Positions 7,267 through 14,870 of a stretch of 14,870 nucleotides of DNA are shown piece after piece. Where the stretch lies: positions 1 to 14,870 of the forward strand of contig WTJP01000033.1 of the NCBI GenBank assembly GCA_011526275.1, in the 5' to 3' direction. Numbering within the stretch: position 1 is the stretch's first letter; the number at the start of each line of letters is the position of its first letter. Made by a program: the position numbers and the translations under genes. The DNA is from Candidatus Arcticimaribacter sp. Its GTDB lineage: Bacteria > Bacteroidota > Bacteroidia > Flavobacteriales > Flavobacteriaceae. The notes under the pieces are model-generated. The model did not search any database, was not told the origin of the DNA, and saw only the letters and a list, made by a program, of their open reading frames with translations.

Positions 7267-9125
7267 TTCGGATTTATTTGCTTAGAGGAATTACAATCAT
7301 CATGGCGAGTATCTTTTTGTACAAGCTACTCGACTTGCAAGTAATCAACACAAGCTATCAAACTTTATCCGAAAACAACGCCGTACTCGAAATTGCTGAA
7401 TACCCCGAAAGAGGATTTATTTACGACAGAAATGGAAAATTGCTCGTCGCCAATCAGCCCGCTTATGACGTGATGATTATACCCGAAAACGTCTCGCCTT
7501 TCGACACTATGGCTTTTTGCGATCTTACTGGCGTGAGTAAAAAAAGGTTGATTTACAACCTAAAAAAAGCCCGTCGTTATTCTAAACGTCTGCCTTCAGT
7601 TGTAGTAAACCAAATTTCGAAAGAAACCTACGCCAAGCTGCAGGAGCAAATGTGGAAGTTCAAGGGCTTTTTCATTCAAAAGAAATCCCTGCGTGAATAC
7701 CGCATTGACCATTCTGCCAACGTTTTGGGCTATGTGAGCGAAGTGAATAACAACGACCTTAAGCGGGACGAATATTACCGCTTGGGAGAAATAATCGGAC
7801 GGCAGGGGGTAGAAAAATCCTACGAAAAACAGTTGCGCGGTGTCAAGGGAAAACGCTTTTTACAAAAAGACCGCTTCAACCGAATCATTGGCCCTTACAA
7901 AGAAGGAAGCTATGACGTAGCCCCCATTCCCGCGAAAAACATTCAGTTGACCTTAGATGCAGAATTGCAGGCCTATGGGGAGGAATTAATGCGCAACAAA
8001 CGCGGTGGAATCGTCGCTATTGAACCTGCAACCGGCGAGGTACTCGCCCTTGTCAATGCCCCCTCCTATGATCCCAGCATTCTCGTGGGAAGAAAACGCA
8101 CTAGAAACTACCGAAAATTAGCCAACGACACCTTGGCCAAACCACTTTTTGACCGCGGTCTATTGGCGCAATACCCCCCGGGATCACCATTTAAAACCCT
8201 CAATGCGTTAATTGCTTTACAAGAAGGGGTCATTACGCCAAAAACCAAATACCGCTGTAATCGAGGACACTATTACGCGCGTGGTGCCTTTATGGAATGT
8301 CACTGTAAAAGGGGGACAAGAAACGATCTTTCGCGTGCGATTTACCAGTCCTGCAACACCTACTTTTCAAACACCTACAAAGGCATCATTGAAAAGTATC
8401 CGACCCCAGAAGAAGGCGTCGATCAATGGAAAGAACACCTAAAAAGTTTTGGCCTCGGGAATTATTTAGGCTACGACCTATCCATTGGACGACCAGGACA
8501 CGTTCCAGGAGCTTCCTATTACAACCGGGCCTACAAAGAAGGACAATGGAAAGCCCCTACCATTATTTCTAACGCCATTGGGCAGGGAGAGCTGTTGACC
8601 ACGCCCATTCAATTGGCCAACTTCACCGCGGCAATTGCCAATCGTGGATACTATTACACCCCGCACTTTGTCAAACAAATTGAGGGCGACACCCTGCAAA
8701 AACAATTCACCAAAAAACTCACCAGTATTGCCCCAGAACATTTTGAAGTCGTTATCGACGGGATGCAAAAAGTGGTAGAACGCGGTACGGCAAAAATTGC
8801 GCGTATCAAAGGCATAGAAGTTTGTGGAAAAACGGGGACTGCTGAAAACTTTACCCGCATTGACGGAAAGCGAATGCAATTGACCGACCACTCCATTTTT
8901 GTCGCTTTTGCACCCAAAGAAAACCCTCAAATTGCGTTGGCTGTTTTTATTGAAAATGGCTATTGGGGAGCGCGTTGGGCAGCACCCATAGCGAGCCTGA
9001 TGATCGAAAATTACTTGACGGGAGAAGTCAAGAGAAGATGGCTTGAAAAGCGTATGCTGGAAGGCAGTCTAGAAGAAGAATATTTGAAACCCGTTTCTGG
9101 AAAACCATTTAAAATCAATGAATAA
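7263..9125 (+). CDS. mrdA: Penicillin-binding protein 2, elongation transpeptidase
   Basis: A 620-residue class B PBP that cross-links peptidoglycan during cell elongation as partner of RodA. An N-terminal transmembrane anchor (about 5-25) is followed by a periplasmic pedestal or dimerisation domain (ERGFIYDRNGKLL at 49-61, GRQGVEKSYE at 179-188). The transpeptidase domain begins near 220. Catalytic motifs: SxxK at 308-311 (S308-P-F-K), SxN as S363-C-N365, and KTGT at 523-526. A Cys/His cluster lies between SxxK and SxN: C332, H336, C346, H347, C348, with C364 within SCN. It could hold a zinc ion as reported for proteobacterial PBP2, though with different ligands. The start overlaps mreD by 4 bases and the stop overlaps rodA by 8 bases. 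Position and partner genes separate it from the division PBP FtsI. Confidence 0.96.
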   Translation: MIRIYLLRGITIIMASIFLYKLLDLQVINTSYQTLSENNAVLEIAEYPERGFIYDRNGKLLVANQPAYDVMIIPENVSPFDTMAFCDLTGVSKKRLIYNLKKARRYSKRLPSVVVNQISKETYAKLQEQMWKFKGFFIQKKSLREYRIDHSANVLGYVSEVNNNDLKRDEYYRLGEIIGRQGVEKSYEKQLRGVKGKRFLQKDRFNRIIGPYKEGSYDVAPIPAKNIQLTLDAELQAYGEELMRNKRGGIVAIEPATGEVLALVNAPSYDPSILVGRKRTRNYRKLANDTLAKPLFDRGLLAQYPPGSPFKTLNALIALQEGVITPKTKYRCNRGHYYARGAFMECHCKRGTRNDLSRAIYQSCNTYFSNTYKGIIEKYPTPEEGVDQWKEHLKSFGLGNYLGYDLSIGRPGHVPGASYYNRAYKEGQWKAPTIISNAIGQGELLTTPIQLANFTAAIANRGYYYTPHFVKQIEGDTLQKQFTKKLTSIAPEHFEVVIDGMQKVVERGTAKIARIKGIEVCGKTGTAENFTRIDGKRMQLTDHSIFVAFAPKENPQIALAVFIENGYWGARWAAPIASLMIENYLTGEVKRRWLEKRMLEGSLEEEYLKPVSGKPFKINE

Positions 9126-10377
9126 TAATTTCCGCCTCGATTGGGTTTCCCTCTTTATTTATATCGCTTTGGTTTGCTTTGGCATCACCAATATATATTC
9201 TTCTACTTTTGATGCGGAACAACCCGAGCTTTTCAACTTGAGCCGCTCCATTGGGAAACAATTGGTGTTCTTTATTGTTAGCATTGGGGCAGTACTGTTT
9301 ATACTCGTAGCTCCCCCTAAAATTTTTGAACGCTTTGCCAGTATCATTTATCTGGTGGTGATTTTATTGCTCATTGGGCTGTATCCTTTTGGTAGTACTA
9401 TCTCTGGGGCACGCTCATGGTATGCCTTTGGCGGGGTTAGTCTGCAACCTGCAGAATTTGCCAAAGTAGCGGTAGCCTTGGCAACGGCAAAACTCATCAA
9501 TGAAATTCAAATTGACCTAAGAAGGTTCAATTCCCTTTTACAGGTTGTCTTGATCATCGCCTTACCCATGGGGCTCATTCTCTTACAACCTGATGCTGGT
9601 TCGGCTTTGGTTTTTGGCGCCTTTCTTTTTGTCTTGTTTCGTGAAGGTTTACCCACCCCCTATATCTTATTGGTGGCCGGATTAATTTTCTTTTTTATCC
9701 TCACCTTGGTTGCGCCACTACCCTTTGTTTACGTCAGTATCATTTTTGCCGTCTTATCCCTTTATTTCTTCTCAAGAAAAGTAAATAAGAAAGCTGCCTT
9801 TTTCCCCTATATAGTGTCTATTCTTCTCACGAGCGGCTATGTCTATTCAGTCGATTATATCTTCAATGAGATTTTTGAACAACGCCACCGCGATCGCTTT
9901 AATATTGTATTAGGGAAAGAAGTCGATACACAAGGCATTGGGTATAACCTCAACCAATCGAAAATCGCAATTGGGTCGGGCGGCTGGGAAGGAAAAGGAT
10001 TTTTACAAGGGACGCAAACCAAAGGAGGCTTTGTTCCCGAACAGCACACCGATTATATTTTTAGTACCATAGGCGAAGAATGGGGCTTTATTGGAGCGGC
10101 AGCTGTGGTTATTCTGTTCAGTGTGTTAATCCTGCGCATTTTGAGTCGAGCTGAGGCTCAAAAGAACGGTTTTGCGCGAACCTATGCCTACAGTGTAGCC
10201 AGTATTTTATTCATCCACTTTTTTGTGAATATTGGGATGTCGATTGGGGTGGTTCCTACCATTGGTATTCCCTTGCCGTTCATTAGTTATGGAGGGTCGA
10301 GTTTACTGGCCTTTAGCGTTTTGGTTGCTATTTACTTGAACTTAGATGGGAATCGACTGAATGAATCTAGCTTTTAA
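9118..10377 (+). CDS. rodA: RodA, SEDS peptidoglycan glycosyltransferase
   Basis: A 419-residue polytopic inner-membrane enzyme of the SEDS family that polymerises lipid II into glycan strands, paired with PBP2. Family blocks are complete: SGARSWYAFGGVSLQPAEFAK (96-116), LLQPDAGSALVF (155-166), the periplasmic loop VDTQGIGYNLNQSKIAIGSGG (269-289), EQHTDYIFSTIGEEWGF (308-324) and IPLPFISYGGSS (384-395). D270 in that loop matches the catalytic Asp of RodA proteins (D262 in E. coli, alignment by eye). Genomic position right after the PBP2 gene makes it RodA rather than FtsW. The ATG overlaps the preceding stop by 8 bases. The 3' end overlaps the convergent permease gene by 11 bases, so there is no intergenic terminator. 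Confidence 0.97.
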   Translation: MNNNFRLDWVSLFIYIALVCFGITNIYSSTFDAEQPELFNLSRSIGKQLVFFIVSIGAVLFILVAPPKIFERFASIIYLVVILLLIGLYPFGSTISGARSWYAFGGVSLQPAEFAKVAVALATAKLINEIQIDLRRFNSLLQVVLIIALPMGLILLQPDAGSALVFGAFLFVLFREGLPTPYILLVAGLIFFFILTLVAPLPFVYVSIIFAVLSLYFFSRKVNKKAAFFPYIVSILLTSGYVYSVDYIFNEIFEQRHRDRFNIVLGKEVDTQGIGYNLNQSKIAIGSGGWEGKGFLQGTQTKGGFVPEQHTDYIFSTIGEEWGFIGAAAVVILFSVLILRILSRAEAQKNGFARTYAYSVASILFIHFFVNIGMSIGVVPTIGIPLPFISYGGSSLLAFSVLVAIYLNLDGNRLNESSF

Positions 10378-11410
10378 CGTCCAAGGCGTCGCGCAGTACA
10401 TTTCCCAGTACCATAAAAGCCAACACCAAACTCATAATAGCAAGACCGGGGATAATCGCTAAATAGGCTTTCCCTAACAAGATATAACGAAAGTGGTCTT
10501 TAATCATTCCTCCCCAGCTGGGAATAGGCGGTTGTGCTCCTATGCCTAAAAAACTTAGTCCACTTTCAATCAAAATAGCACTGGCAAAATTGGCCGTGGA
10601 TATTACGATTAAGGAAGGGATTACTAATGGGAAAATGTGATACACAAATATGCGCAAAGGGGAATAGGCCAAACCCTGTGCTGCTTGAATAAAGGTTTGC
10701 TCTTTAATGGAAATAACTTGTCCGCGCACCAAACGGGCAACTTCGACCCACATGGTTAAACCTACGGCAATAAAAACCTGCCAAAAGCCCTTGCCTAAAG
10801 CTAGTGTAATGGCGATTACCATCAATAAACTGGGAATACTCCACACCACATTAATGAGCCAAAGGATAAAGGCATCGACTTTTCCACCAAAAAAGCCTCC
10901 TAATCCGCCAATGACTACCCCCACTATGAGGGAAATTAAAACGGCGATAAATCCTATACTCAATGAAATTCGTGCGCCCAACATCATTCGACTTAAAAGG
11001 TCGCGGCCAAACTTATCGGTACCCAAATAGAACGTTCTGGAGACAATGAATTGCTGGGTAATTTCTTCCTGACTTAAATGGTCAGGGAAACGGTCTACAG
11101 CTAGGGATTGATATTCCGCATTGTAAACGCCAACAGTTCGATAATACAATTGATTGCCCTCCCAATAATAGTCGCGAATCGGTAACTCTTCTATAACGGC
11201 TCCATTTGCATTGGGCAGCAGCAACAACAAGGAAGTAAATCCAGGAGCTTTAGAGTGAATGGAAACATGCATTTGGTTGGCGTTGGGCGAAGTATCCGGC
11301 GCCAAGACCGATGCAAAAACAGCACAAAAAGCAACCAGCAGGATATAGCCTATACTTATTTTCCCAAGGGGGTGACGCAGTACTTTATACAGGATGCTTT
11401 GTTGCTCCAA
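10367..11410 (-). CDS. ABC transporter permease, OppC/DppC type
   Basis: A 347-residue inner-membrane permease of the peptide/nickel type. TM1 (about 18-36) is followed by a roughly 90-residue periplasmic insert (38-128), larger than usual for OppC. Then come GTDKFGRDLLSR (130-141), helices from 147 onward, the EAA-like coupling loop QAAQGLAYSPLRIFVYHIFP (242-261) that docks the ATPase, and GLSFLGIGAQPPIPSWGGMI (284-303). No partner permease, ATPase or binding protein is in the window, so its substrate is unknown; oligopeptides would be the family default. The start is TTG: upstream in frame a TAA lies four codons away, and no ATG occurs before TM1. It starts 1 base after the stop of the protease gene, so the two are probably one transcript, perhaps linking cleavage and peptide uptake (inference). 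Confidence 0.88.
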   Translation of the reverse strand: MEQQSILYKVLRHPLGKISIGYILLVAFCAVFASVLAPDTSPNANQMHVSIHSKAPGFTSLLLLLPNANGAVIEELPIRDYYWEGNQLYYRTVGVYNAEYQSLAVDRFPDHLSQEEITQQFIVSRTFYLGTDKFGRDLLSRMMLGARISLSIGFIAVLISLIVGVVIGGLGGFFGGKVDAFILWLINVVWSIPSLLMVIAITLALGKGFWQVFIAVGLTMWVEVARLVRGQVISIKEQTFIQAAQGLAYSPLRIFVYHIFPLVIPSLIVISTANFASAILIESGLSFLGIGAQPPIPSWGGMIKDHFRYILLGKAYLAIIPGLAIMSLVLAFMVLGNVLRDALDVKS

Positions 11411-11411
11411 A

Positions 11412-13535
11412 CTATTGTTTTAGCTGTGCAATTGAACGTTTGCTGGCTTTGAATTTGGTGAGGTCGCTCAAAACATTGATGGCCTCATCGACATAAATAT
11501 CTTTCCCTAAACTTTCCTCCCAACGCACACGCTTCTCTTTGGACACCTCATCTTTTTGAATAAGGGGTAAATCGTCTGGCAATGGCTTAAATGAAAGTAC
11601 ACTCTCAAAGTCTTTTAAGCGGTCAAACTTCTTCGACTTTTGGTCGCGTTCTTCATTTTGCTTGAGGTAATCTGTATAATTTAATGTGTAATCAAAATCG
11701 TCTTGGCGGGACTTCACCCACTTGGCTTGTTCGTCGATCAATTGAACAAAAGGATTATCGGCCAAACGGTTTTTACTGCGTTCAATGGCATAGGTGTACT
11801 GCTCAGCAGAAGACCATTTTTTATACAAGGCTGGCGTAATTCGATCCCAATCCAAAGGGTTGTCTTGATCTTTCTCCCCTGTGTCGATATAGGCATAACG
11901 GTTGGGGAATACGATATCGCTTTTTACTCCCTCTAACTGAGTTGAGCCTCCGTTAATACGATAAAACTTATCGGTGGTAACCTTCATCGCTCCAAGGTCA
12001 CCATAGGTGTTGTTAGTAATGATCTGGTTGAGATCTATCACATTTTGTACTGTTCCTTTCCCGTAGGTTTGCTTGCTACCCAAAACAATGGCACGTTGGT
12101 AGTCTTGCAGCGCAGCAGCCAAAATTTCAGATGCTGAAGCAGAGAATTCATTCACCATGACCACCAAAGGTCCTTCCCATTCTACATTGGGATCTTCATC
12201 GGCAAGGATTTGTTTTTGTCCTCCGGTAGACTTCACTTGCACTATGGGCCCTTCTTCGATAAAATAGCCTGCCATGTCAACAACAGTTTGAAGTGAACCA
12301 CCACCATTGTTGCGCAGGTCAAACACTATTCCTTCTACTCCCTGGGCTTTGAGTTTTCTGATTTCCTTGCGAACATCGGTTGCAGCATTTCTACTCCCGT
12401 AATCACTAAAATCAACATAAAAGCGTGGTAAGTGAATCAAACCAAAACGTTGGTTGTTCTTTTCGATAATAGTTGACTTTGCAAAGGCTTCTTCCAGTTC
12501 AATCACATCGCGGGTGATGGGCACCACTGTAGTTGAACCATCGACCTTTTTGATGGTAAGGAAAACTTGTGTCCCCTTTGGTCCTTTGATGAGTTTAATG
12601 ACATCGTCTAGTCGCATGCCTACCACATCAACTGGGGTTTCATCGACCTGAGCTACTTTTAAGATTTTATCGCCAGGCTCTATTAATTTCCCGCGCCATA
12701 CAGGTCCTCCTGAAATGACCTCAACAATTTCAATTTCTTGATTGCGCTTGGAGAGTCGCGCCCCGATACCTTCAAATTTTCCAGAAATATTTTGATCGAA
12801 TCGATCTTTAGCACTTGGAGCCAGATAGTTGGTGTGGGGGTCAAACTGCAAAGCAATTGCATTCACATAAAGCGAGAAATAGTCGTTGCGGTTTAAATCG
12901 TCTCGTGCCTCAAAGAAATACTTCATGTCTTCTTTTAACACCTCACGGGTTTCGATTTCTAATGCAGTATCGGTTTTAACAACATAAGTCGAATCTTTGG
13001 CTAAATTGTCTTCTTCCCGTTCTTTTAAGCCCGCATAAATGCCCAACGCATTGAACTTTAAAAAAGAACGCCAAACGTCTTTCAACTCGGTGAGCGAAGC
13101 AGCATATTTGGCATGCTCATAGTCCACATTGATTTTTTGATCTTTTGAAAAATCGAATGGTTTATCCAGTAGTGCAGGATAAAACGCTTTCACCTGACTC
13201 ATGCGTTGCTTGAACTTCTCATGGGTTTGGTTGAAAAAATCAATTTTAGACGCCTTGATTTGATCGTCTAATTTTTTTCGATAACTGTTGAAGTTATTGA
13301 TGTCGGCTTGAATAAAAAACTGATGACGACTGTCTAGACCATTGAGGTAGTTGGTGTAAACACTTTCAGAAAAGGCATCATCGATCTCTGTGGGAGAAAA
13401 GTGCCCTCTACTCAACACATAAGAAACAATCTCAATAAGCAATTTATCTTTGGAAGGATTAGCAGTTGACTTTGTAAAAGCAACCAATCCCAAACCAATC
13501 GTCAATAATGCACCTAAGAGTACAATCTTTTTCAT
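11412..13535 (-). CDS. prc: Carboxy-terminal processing protease, Prc/Tsp family (S41)
   Basis: A 707-residue envelope protease that cuts proteins from their C termini. ATG at 13535 is chosen. TTG at 13544 would only add three residues (numbering below includes them), and it lies just downstream of the promoter candidate. The N terminus (MKKIVLLGALLTIGLGLVAF) is a signal peptide or anchor without a lipobox cysteine. A helical N-terminal domain (about 30-240) precedes a PDZ domain (about 250-340, with GIGARLS and EPGDKIL). The S41 protease core follows, with FDLRNNGGG (408-416) and FSASASEILAAALQDY (467-482). The Ser-Lys dyad, by comparison with E. coli Prc S430/K455, is S470 and K496 in YGKGTVQ; spacing is one residue longer. 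The C-terminal tail (about 545-700) fits the tail-specific protease C-terminal domain. Likely substrates are lipoproteins or wall hydrolases, as for other Prc proteins. Confidence 0.95.
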   Translation of the reverse strand: MKKIVLLGALLTIGLGLVAFTKSTANPSKDKLLIEIVSYVLSRGHFSPTEIDDAFSESVYTNYLNGLDSRHQFFIQADINNFNSYRKKLDDQIKASKIDFFNQTHEKFKQRMSQVKAFYPALLDKPFDFSKDQKINVDYEHAKYAASLTELKDVWRSFLKFNALGIYAGLKEREEDNLAKDSTYVVKTDTALEIETREVLKEDMKYFFEARDDLNRNDYFSLYVNAIALQFDPHTNYLAPSAKDRFDQNISGKFEGIGARLSKRNQEIEIVEVISGGPVWRGKLIEPGDKILKVAQVDETPVDVVGMRLDDVIKLIKGPKGTQVFLTIKKVDGSTTVVPITRDVIELEEAFAKSTIIEKNNQRFGLIHLPRFYVDFSDYGSRNAATDVRKEIRKLKAQGVEGIVFDLRNNGGGSLQTVVDMAGYFIEEGPIVQVKSTGGQKQILADEDPNVEWEGPLVVMVNEFSASASEILAAALQDYQRAIVLGSKQTYGKGTVQNVIDLNQIITNNTYGDLGAMKVTTDKFYRINGGSTQLEGVKSDIVFPNRYAYIDTGEKDQDNPLDWDRITPALYKKWSSAEQYTYAIERSKNRLADNPFVQLIDEQAKWVKSRQDDFDYTLNYTDYLKQNEERDQKSKKFDRLKDFESVLSFKPLPDDLPLIQKDEVSKEKRVRWEESLGKDIYVDEAINVLSDLTKFKASKRSIAQLKQ

Positions 13536-13553
13536 AGACACCAAATTAGTAAA

Positions 13554-13584
13554 CTAATATATTGAATATGCCCCGTGTTCACAA
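13554..13584 (-). promoter_or_regulatory. Candidate promoter of the protease-permease pair
   Basis: On the minus strand, TTG (13584-13582), a 20-base spacer and TATATTAG (13561-13554) fit the Bacteroidota pattern with one mismatch in the -7 box. Transcription would begin near 13547, about 12 bases before the ATG at 13535. This would leave the alternative TTG start at 13544 almost at the 5' end, supporting the ATG. It lies in the 122-base divergent gap shared with surE. Confidence 0.38.
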
Positions 13585-13604
13585 GTCGCAGCTTGCTTTT
13601 TAGG

Positions 13605-13643
13605 TTGATTTTAACAGGCGCGGAAACTATTTTCTTACCTTAG
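13605..13643 (+). promoter_or_regulatory. Weak promoter candidate(s) for surE
   Basis: TTG at 13605-13607 stands 20 bases before TATTTTCT (13628-13635), which has two mismatches to TAnnTTTG. TACCTTAG at 13636-13643 has one mismatch but no well-spaced -33 element. One of these probably drives surE, whose ATG is at 13658. The sequence does not decide which. Confidence 0.25.
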
Positions 13644-13657
13644 CTAAAAAAGCAAAG

Positions 13658-14434
13658 ATGGCGAAAAGACCCTTAATTCTCGTGACCAATGACGACGGAA
13701 TTACCGCTCCTGGAATACGCATGTTGATTGAAATCATGAACGGCATTGGCGATGTTGTAGTGGTCGCCCCCGACAGTCCCCAATCGGGTATGGGGCATGC
13801 CATTACACTTAATTCTACCCTCTATTGTACCGAGATTAAAGTGGACGACGGTCCCCAAAAGGAATACCAGTGCTCTGGAACTCCAGCCGACTGTGTTAAG
13901 CTTGCCGTAAACGAGCTGTTGGACCGTAAACCCGACCTTTGTGTATCCGGGATTAACCACGGTTCCAATTCGTCCATCAATGTTATTTATTCTGGAACCA
14001 TGAGTGCGGCCATTGAAGCCGGAATTGAAGGCGTACCTGCCATTGGATTTTCGCTCTTGGACTTCCGTTGGACAGCCGATTTTAGCCCACTAAAACCCTA
14101 TATCGAAAAAATTGTACGCAATGCTTTAAGCCATAAAATCCCAGCTGATGTGGTATTGAATGTCAACTTCCCGCTTTTGCCTGAAGAAGATATCAAAGGC
14201 ATCAAGGTTTGTCGACAAGCCAAGGCCCATTGGGTCGAGAAGTTTGACAAACGCCAAAGTCCTATGGGAAGAGATTACTACTGGCTAACGGGGGAATTCA
14301 TTAACGAAGACCGCGGAGACGATACCGACGAAGCGGCCCTTGCAAAAGGCTATATTTCCATAGTCCCTACACAATTTGACCTTACTGCTCATCATGCTAT
14401 GCAACAACTAAATACATGGAATTTCAATGAATAG
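13658..14434 (+). CDS. surE: 5'/3'-nucleotidase SurE
   Basis: A 258-residue cytosolic, metal-dependent phosphatase that removes phosphate from nucleoside monophosphates. Metal-site residues are all present: D12-D13 in VTNDDGITAPGI (9-20), S43 in PQSGMGHAIT (41-50) and N100 in SGINHGSN (97-104). Other family blocks are SGTPADCVKLAV (73-84) and IYSGTMSAAIEAGI (110-123). Length is typical of SurE. The ATG at 13658 matches the usual start just before the first beta strand (RPLILVTNDDG). Its stop overlaps the next small gene by 8 bases, and lpxB follows, so the three form an operon. Why a nucleotidase travels with lipid A synthesis is not evident from sequence. Confidence 0.97.
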   Translation: MAKRPLILVTNDDGITAPGIRMLIEIMNGIGDVVVVAPDSPQSGMGHAITLNSTLYCTEIKVDDGPQKEYQCSGTPADCVKLAVNELLDRKPDLCVSGINHGSNSSINVIYSGTMSAAIEAGIEGVPAIGFSLLDFRWTADFSPLKPYIEKIVRNALSHKIPADVVLNVNFPLLPEEDIKGIKVCRQAKAHWVEKFDKRQSPMGRDYYWLTGEFINEDRGDDTDEAALAKGYISIVPTQFDLTAHHAMQQLNTWNFNE

Positions 14435-14705
14435 AGAGATGATTCTTGGCGGTTTAAGCGCCTTTGCCCTTACTTTTTTAGGGATGGTTTTGTTCACCCT
14501 CTATTTTTCTCAGGGTGGAATACTAGACAGTTTTGAATTACTTTACGCCGAGAAAAAACTTGGAGCTTTAATGAGTTTAGGTGCCTTGATTAATCTACCC
14601 GTTTTCTTTTATTTTTTGCGCTTTCGACGCTATGAAATGGCTTACGGCATGGTGGGAATTTTAATGCTTTTGGCTGGTGTGGTAGCCTTGCTTAAGTTTC
14701 TTTAA
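14427..14705 (+). CDS. Small membrane protein of unknown function
   Basis: A 92-residue protein that I cannot assign to a named family. It has three hydrophobic segments, at about 5-28, 47-66 and 73-92, separated by short charged stretches (YAEKKLG, RFRRYEMA). The positive charge in the second stretch suggests the short RFRRYE loop faces the cytosol. It overlaps surE by 8 bases and ends 1 base before lpxB, a tightly packed arrangement implying coupled translation. That packing supports a real gene despite the small size. A role near the inner membrane in envelope or lipid A work is only a guess from the neighbours. Confidence 0.8.
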   Translation: MNREMILGGLSAFALTFLGMVLFTLYFSQGGILDSFELLYAEKKLGALMSLGALINLPVFFYFLRFRRYEMAYGMVGILMLLAGVVALLKFL

Positions 14706-14706
14706 A

Positions 14707-14870
14707 ATGAAGTACTATATTATTGCTGGAGAAGCTTCTGGAGATCTACACGGCTCTAATCTCATTAAGGCCTTAAAACAGCAAGACCCCCAAGCGGAGG
14801 TTCGTTGTTGGGGAGGCGATTTGATGCAAGCTGCTGGCGGTACTTTGGTAAAGCACTACCGTGACTTAGC
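14707..14870 (+). CDS. lpxB: Lipid-A-disaccharide synthase, 5' part
   Basis: The first 54 codons of a gene cut by the right edge. The start MKYYIIAGEASGDLHGSNLI carries the AGEASGDLHG signature at residues 7-16, which opens LpxB proteins, followed by RCWGGDLMQAAGG (33-45), equivalent to the FxGxGGxxMxxxG region. LpxB is a GT-B glycosyltransferase at the cytosolic face of the inner membrane. It joins UDP-diacylglucosamine and lipid X into the lipid A disaccharide. It is the third gene of the surE operon, starting 1 base after the preceding stop. Confidence 0.95.
   Translation, partial: MKYYIIAGEASGDLHGSNLIKALKQQDPQAEVRCWGGDLMQAAGGTLVKHYRDL

Noticed and set aside
8478..8930. 150-codon minus-strand open frame
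   Set aside because: Antisense to the PBP2 transpeptidase domain; no domain or ribosome start signal seen.
10330..10420. Possible bidirectional terminator between rodA and the permease gene
   Set aside because: By eye there is no inverted repeat followed by a T-run on either strand.
13536..13544. TTG start adding three residues to the protease
   Set aside because: ATG at 13535 gives a normal MKK-type signal peptide, and the candidate promoter would place the message start about at this TTG.
1..14870. Mobile element, CRISPR array, tRNA/rRNA or phage genes
   Set aside because: No transposase or integrase reading frame, regularly spaced repeat, or RNA gene pattern was seen; all long frames belong to housekeeping or envelope families.

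Overview
The window reads as ordinary, gene-dense chromosome of a Gram-negative member of the Bacteroidota, most likely Flavobacteriia. Four things point there: a TonB-dependent receptor with an N-terminal carboxypeptidase-regulatory-like domain, a HYC_CC_PP family protein, several promoter candidates of the Bacteroidota type (TTTG, about 20 bp, TAnnTTTG), and lpxB at the right edge showing an LPS outer membrane. I see no rRNA, tRNA, IS element, CRISPR array or prophage gene.

Layout. (1) Bases 1-2753, minus strand: a three-gene, probably metal-handling locus. In order of transcription it holds an HMA/MauE-like membrane fusion protein, a small secreted Cys/His-rich HYC_CC_PP protein, and a TonB-dependent receptor that runs off the left edge. 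A near-consensus promoter lies inside the end of the first gene and would drive the other two. (2) Bases 2856-4864, plus: a GAF-domain free methionine-(R)-sulfoxide reductase and purH. (3) Bases 4909-10377, plus: the rod-shape elongasome operon mreB-mreC-mreD-mrdA(PBP2)-rodA, packed with 4-8 bp overlaps. (4) Bases 10367-13535, minus: an OppC/DppC-like ABC permease and, 1 bp upstream of it, a Prc-type carboxy-terminal processing protease. The permease converges on rodA with an 11 bp tail-to-tail overlap. (5) Bases 13658-14870, plus: surE, a small three-helix membrane protein, and the start of lpxB.

How the genes work together. Region 3 is a complete machine: the MreB filament, the MreC/MreD scaffold, the RodA glycosyltransferase and the PBP2 transpeptidase build lateral cell wall. 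Regions 4 and 5 add envelope proteolysis and lipid A synthesis. Region 1 would form an envelope-spanning path: outer-membrane receptor, periplasmic Cys/His protein, inner-membrane protein with a cytosolic metal-binding domain. It is the best candidate here for an incompletely described system. The substrate (copper is the first guess) cannot be fixed from sequence. Everything else belongs to well-known families, so the findings on those genes are details. There is no gene-free stretch longer than about 125 bases.
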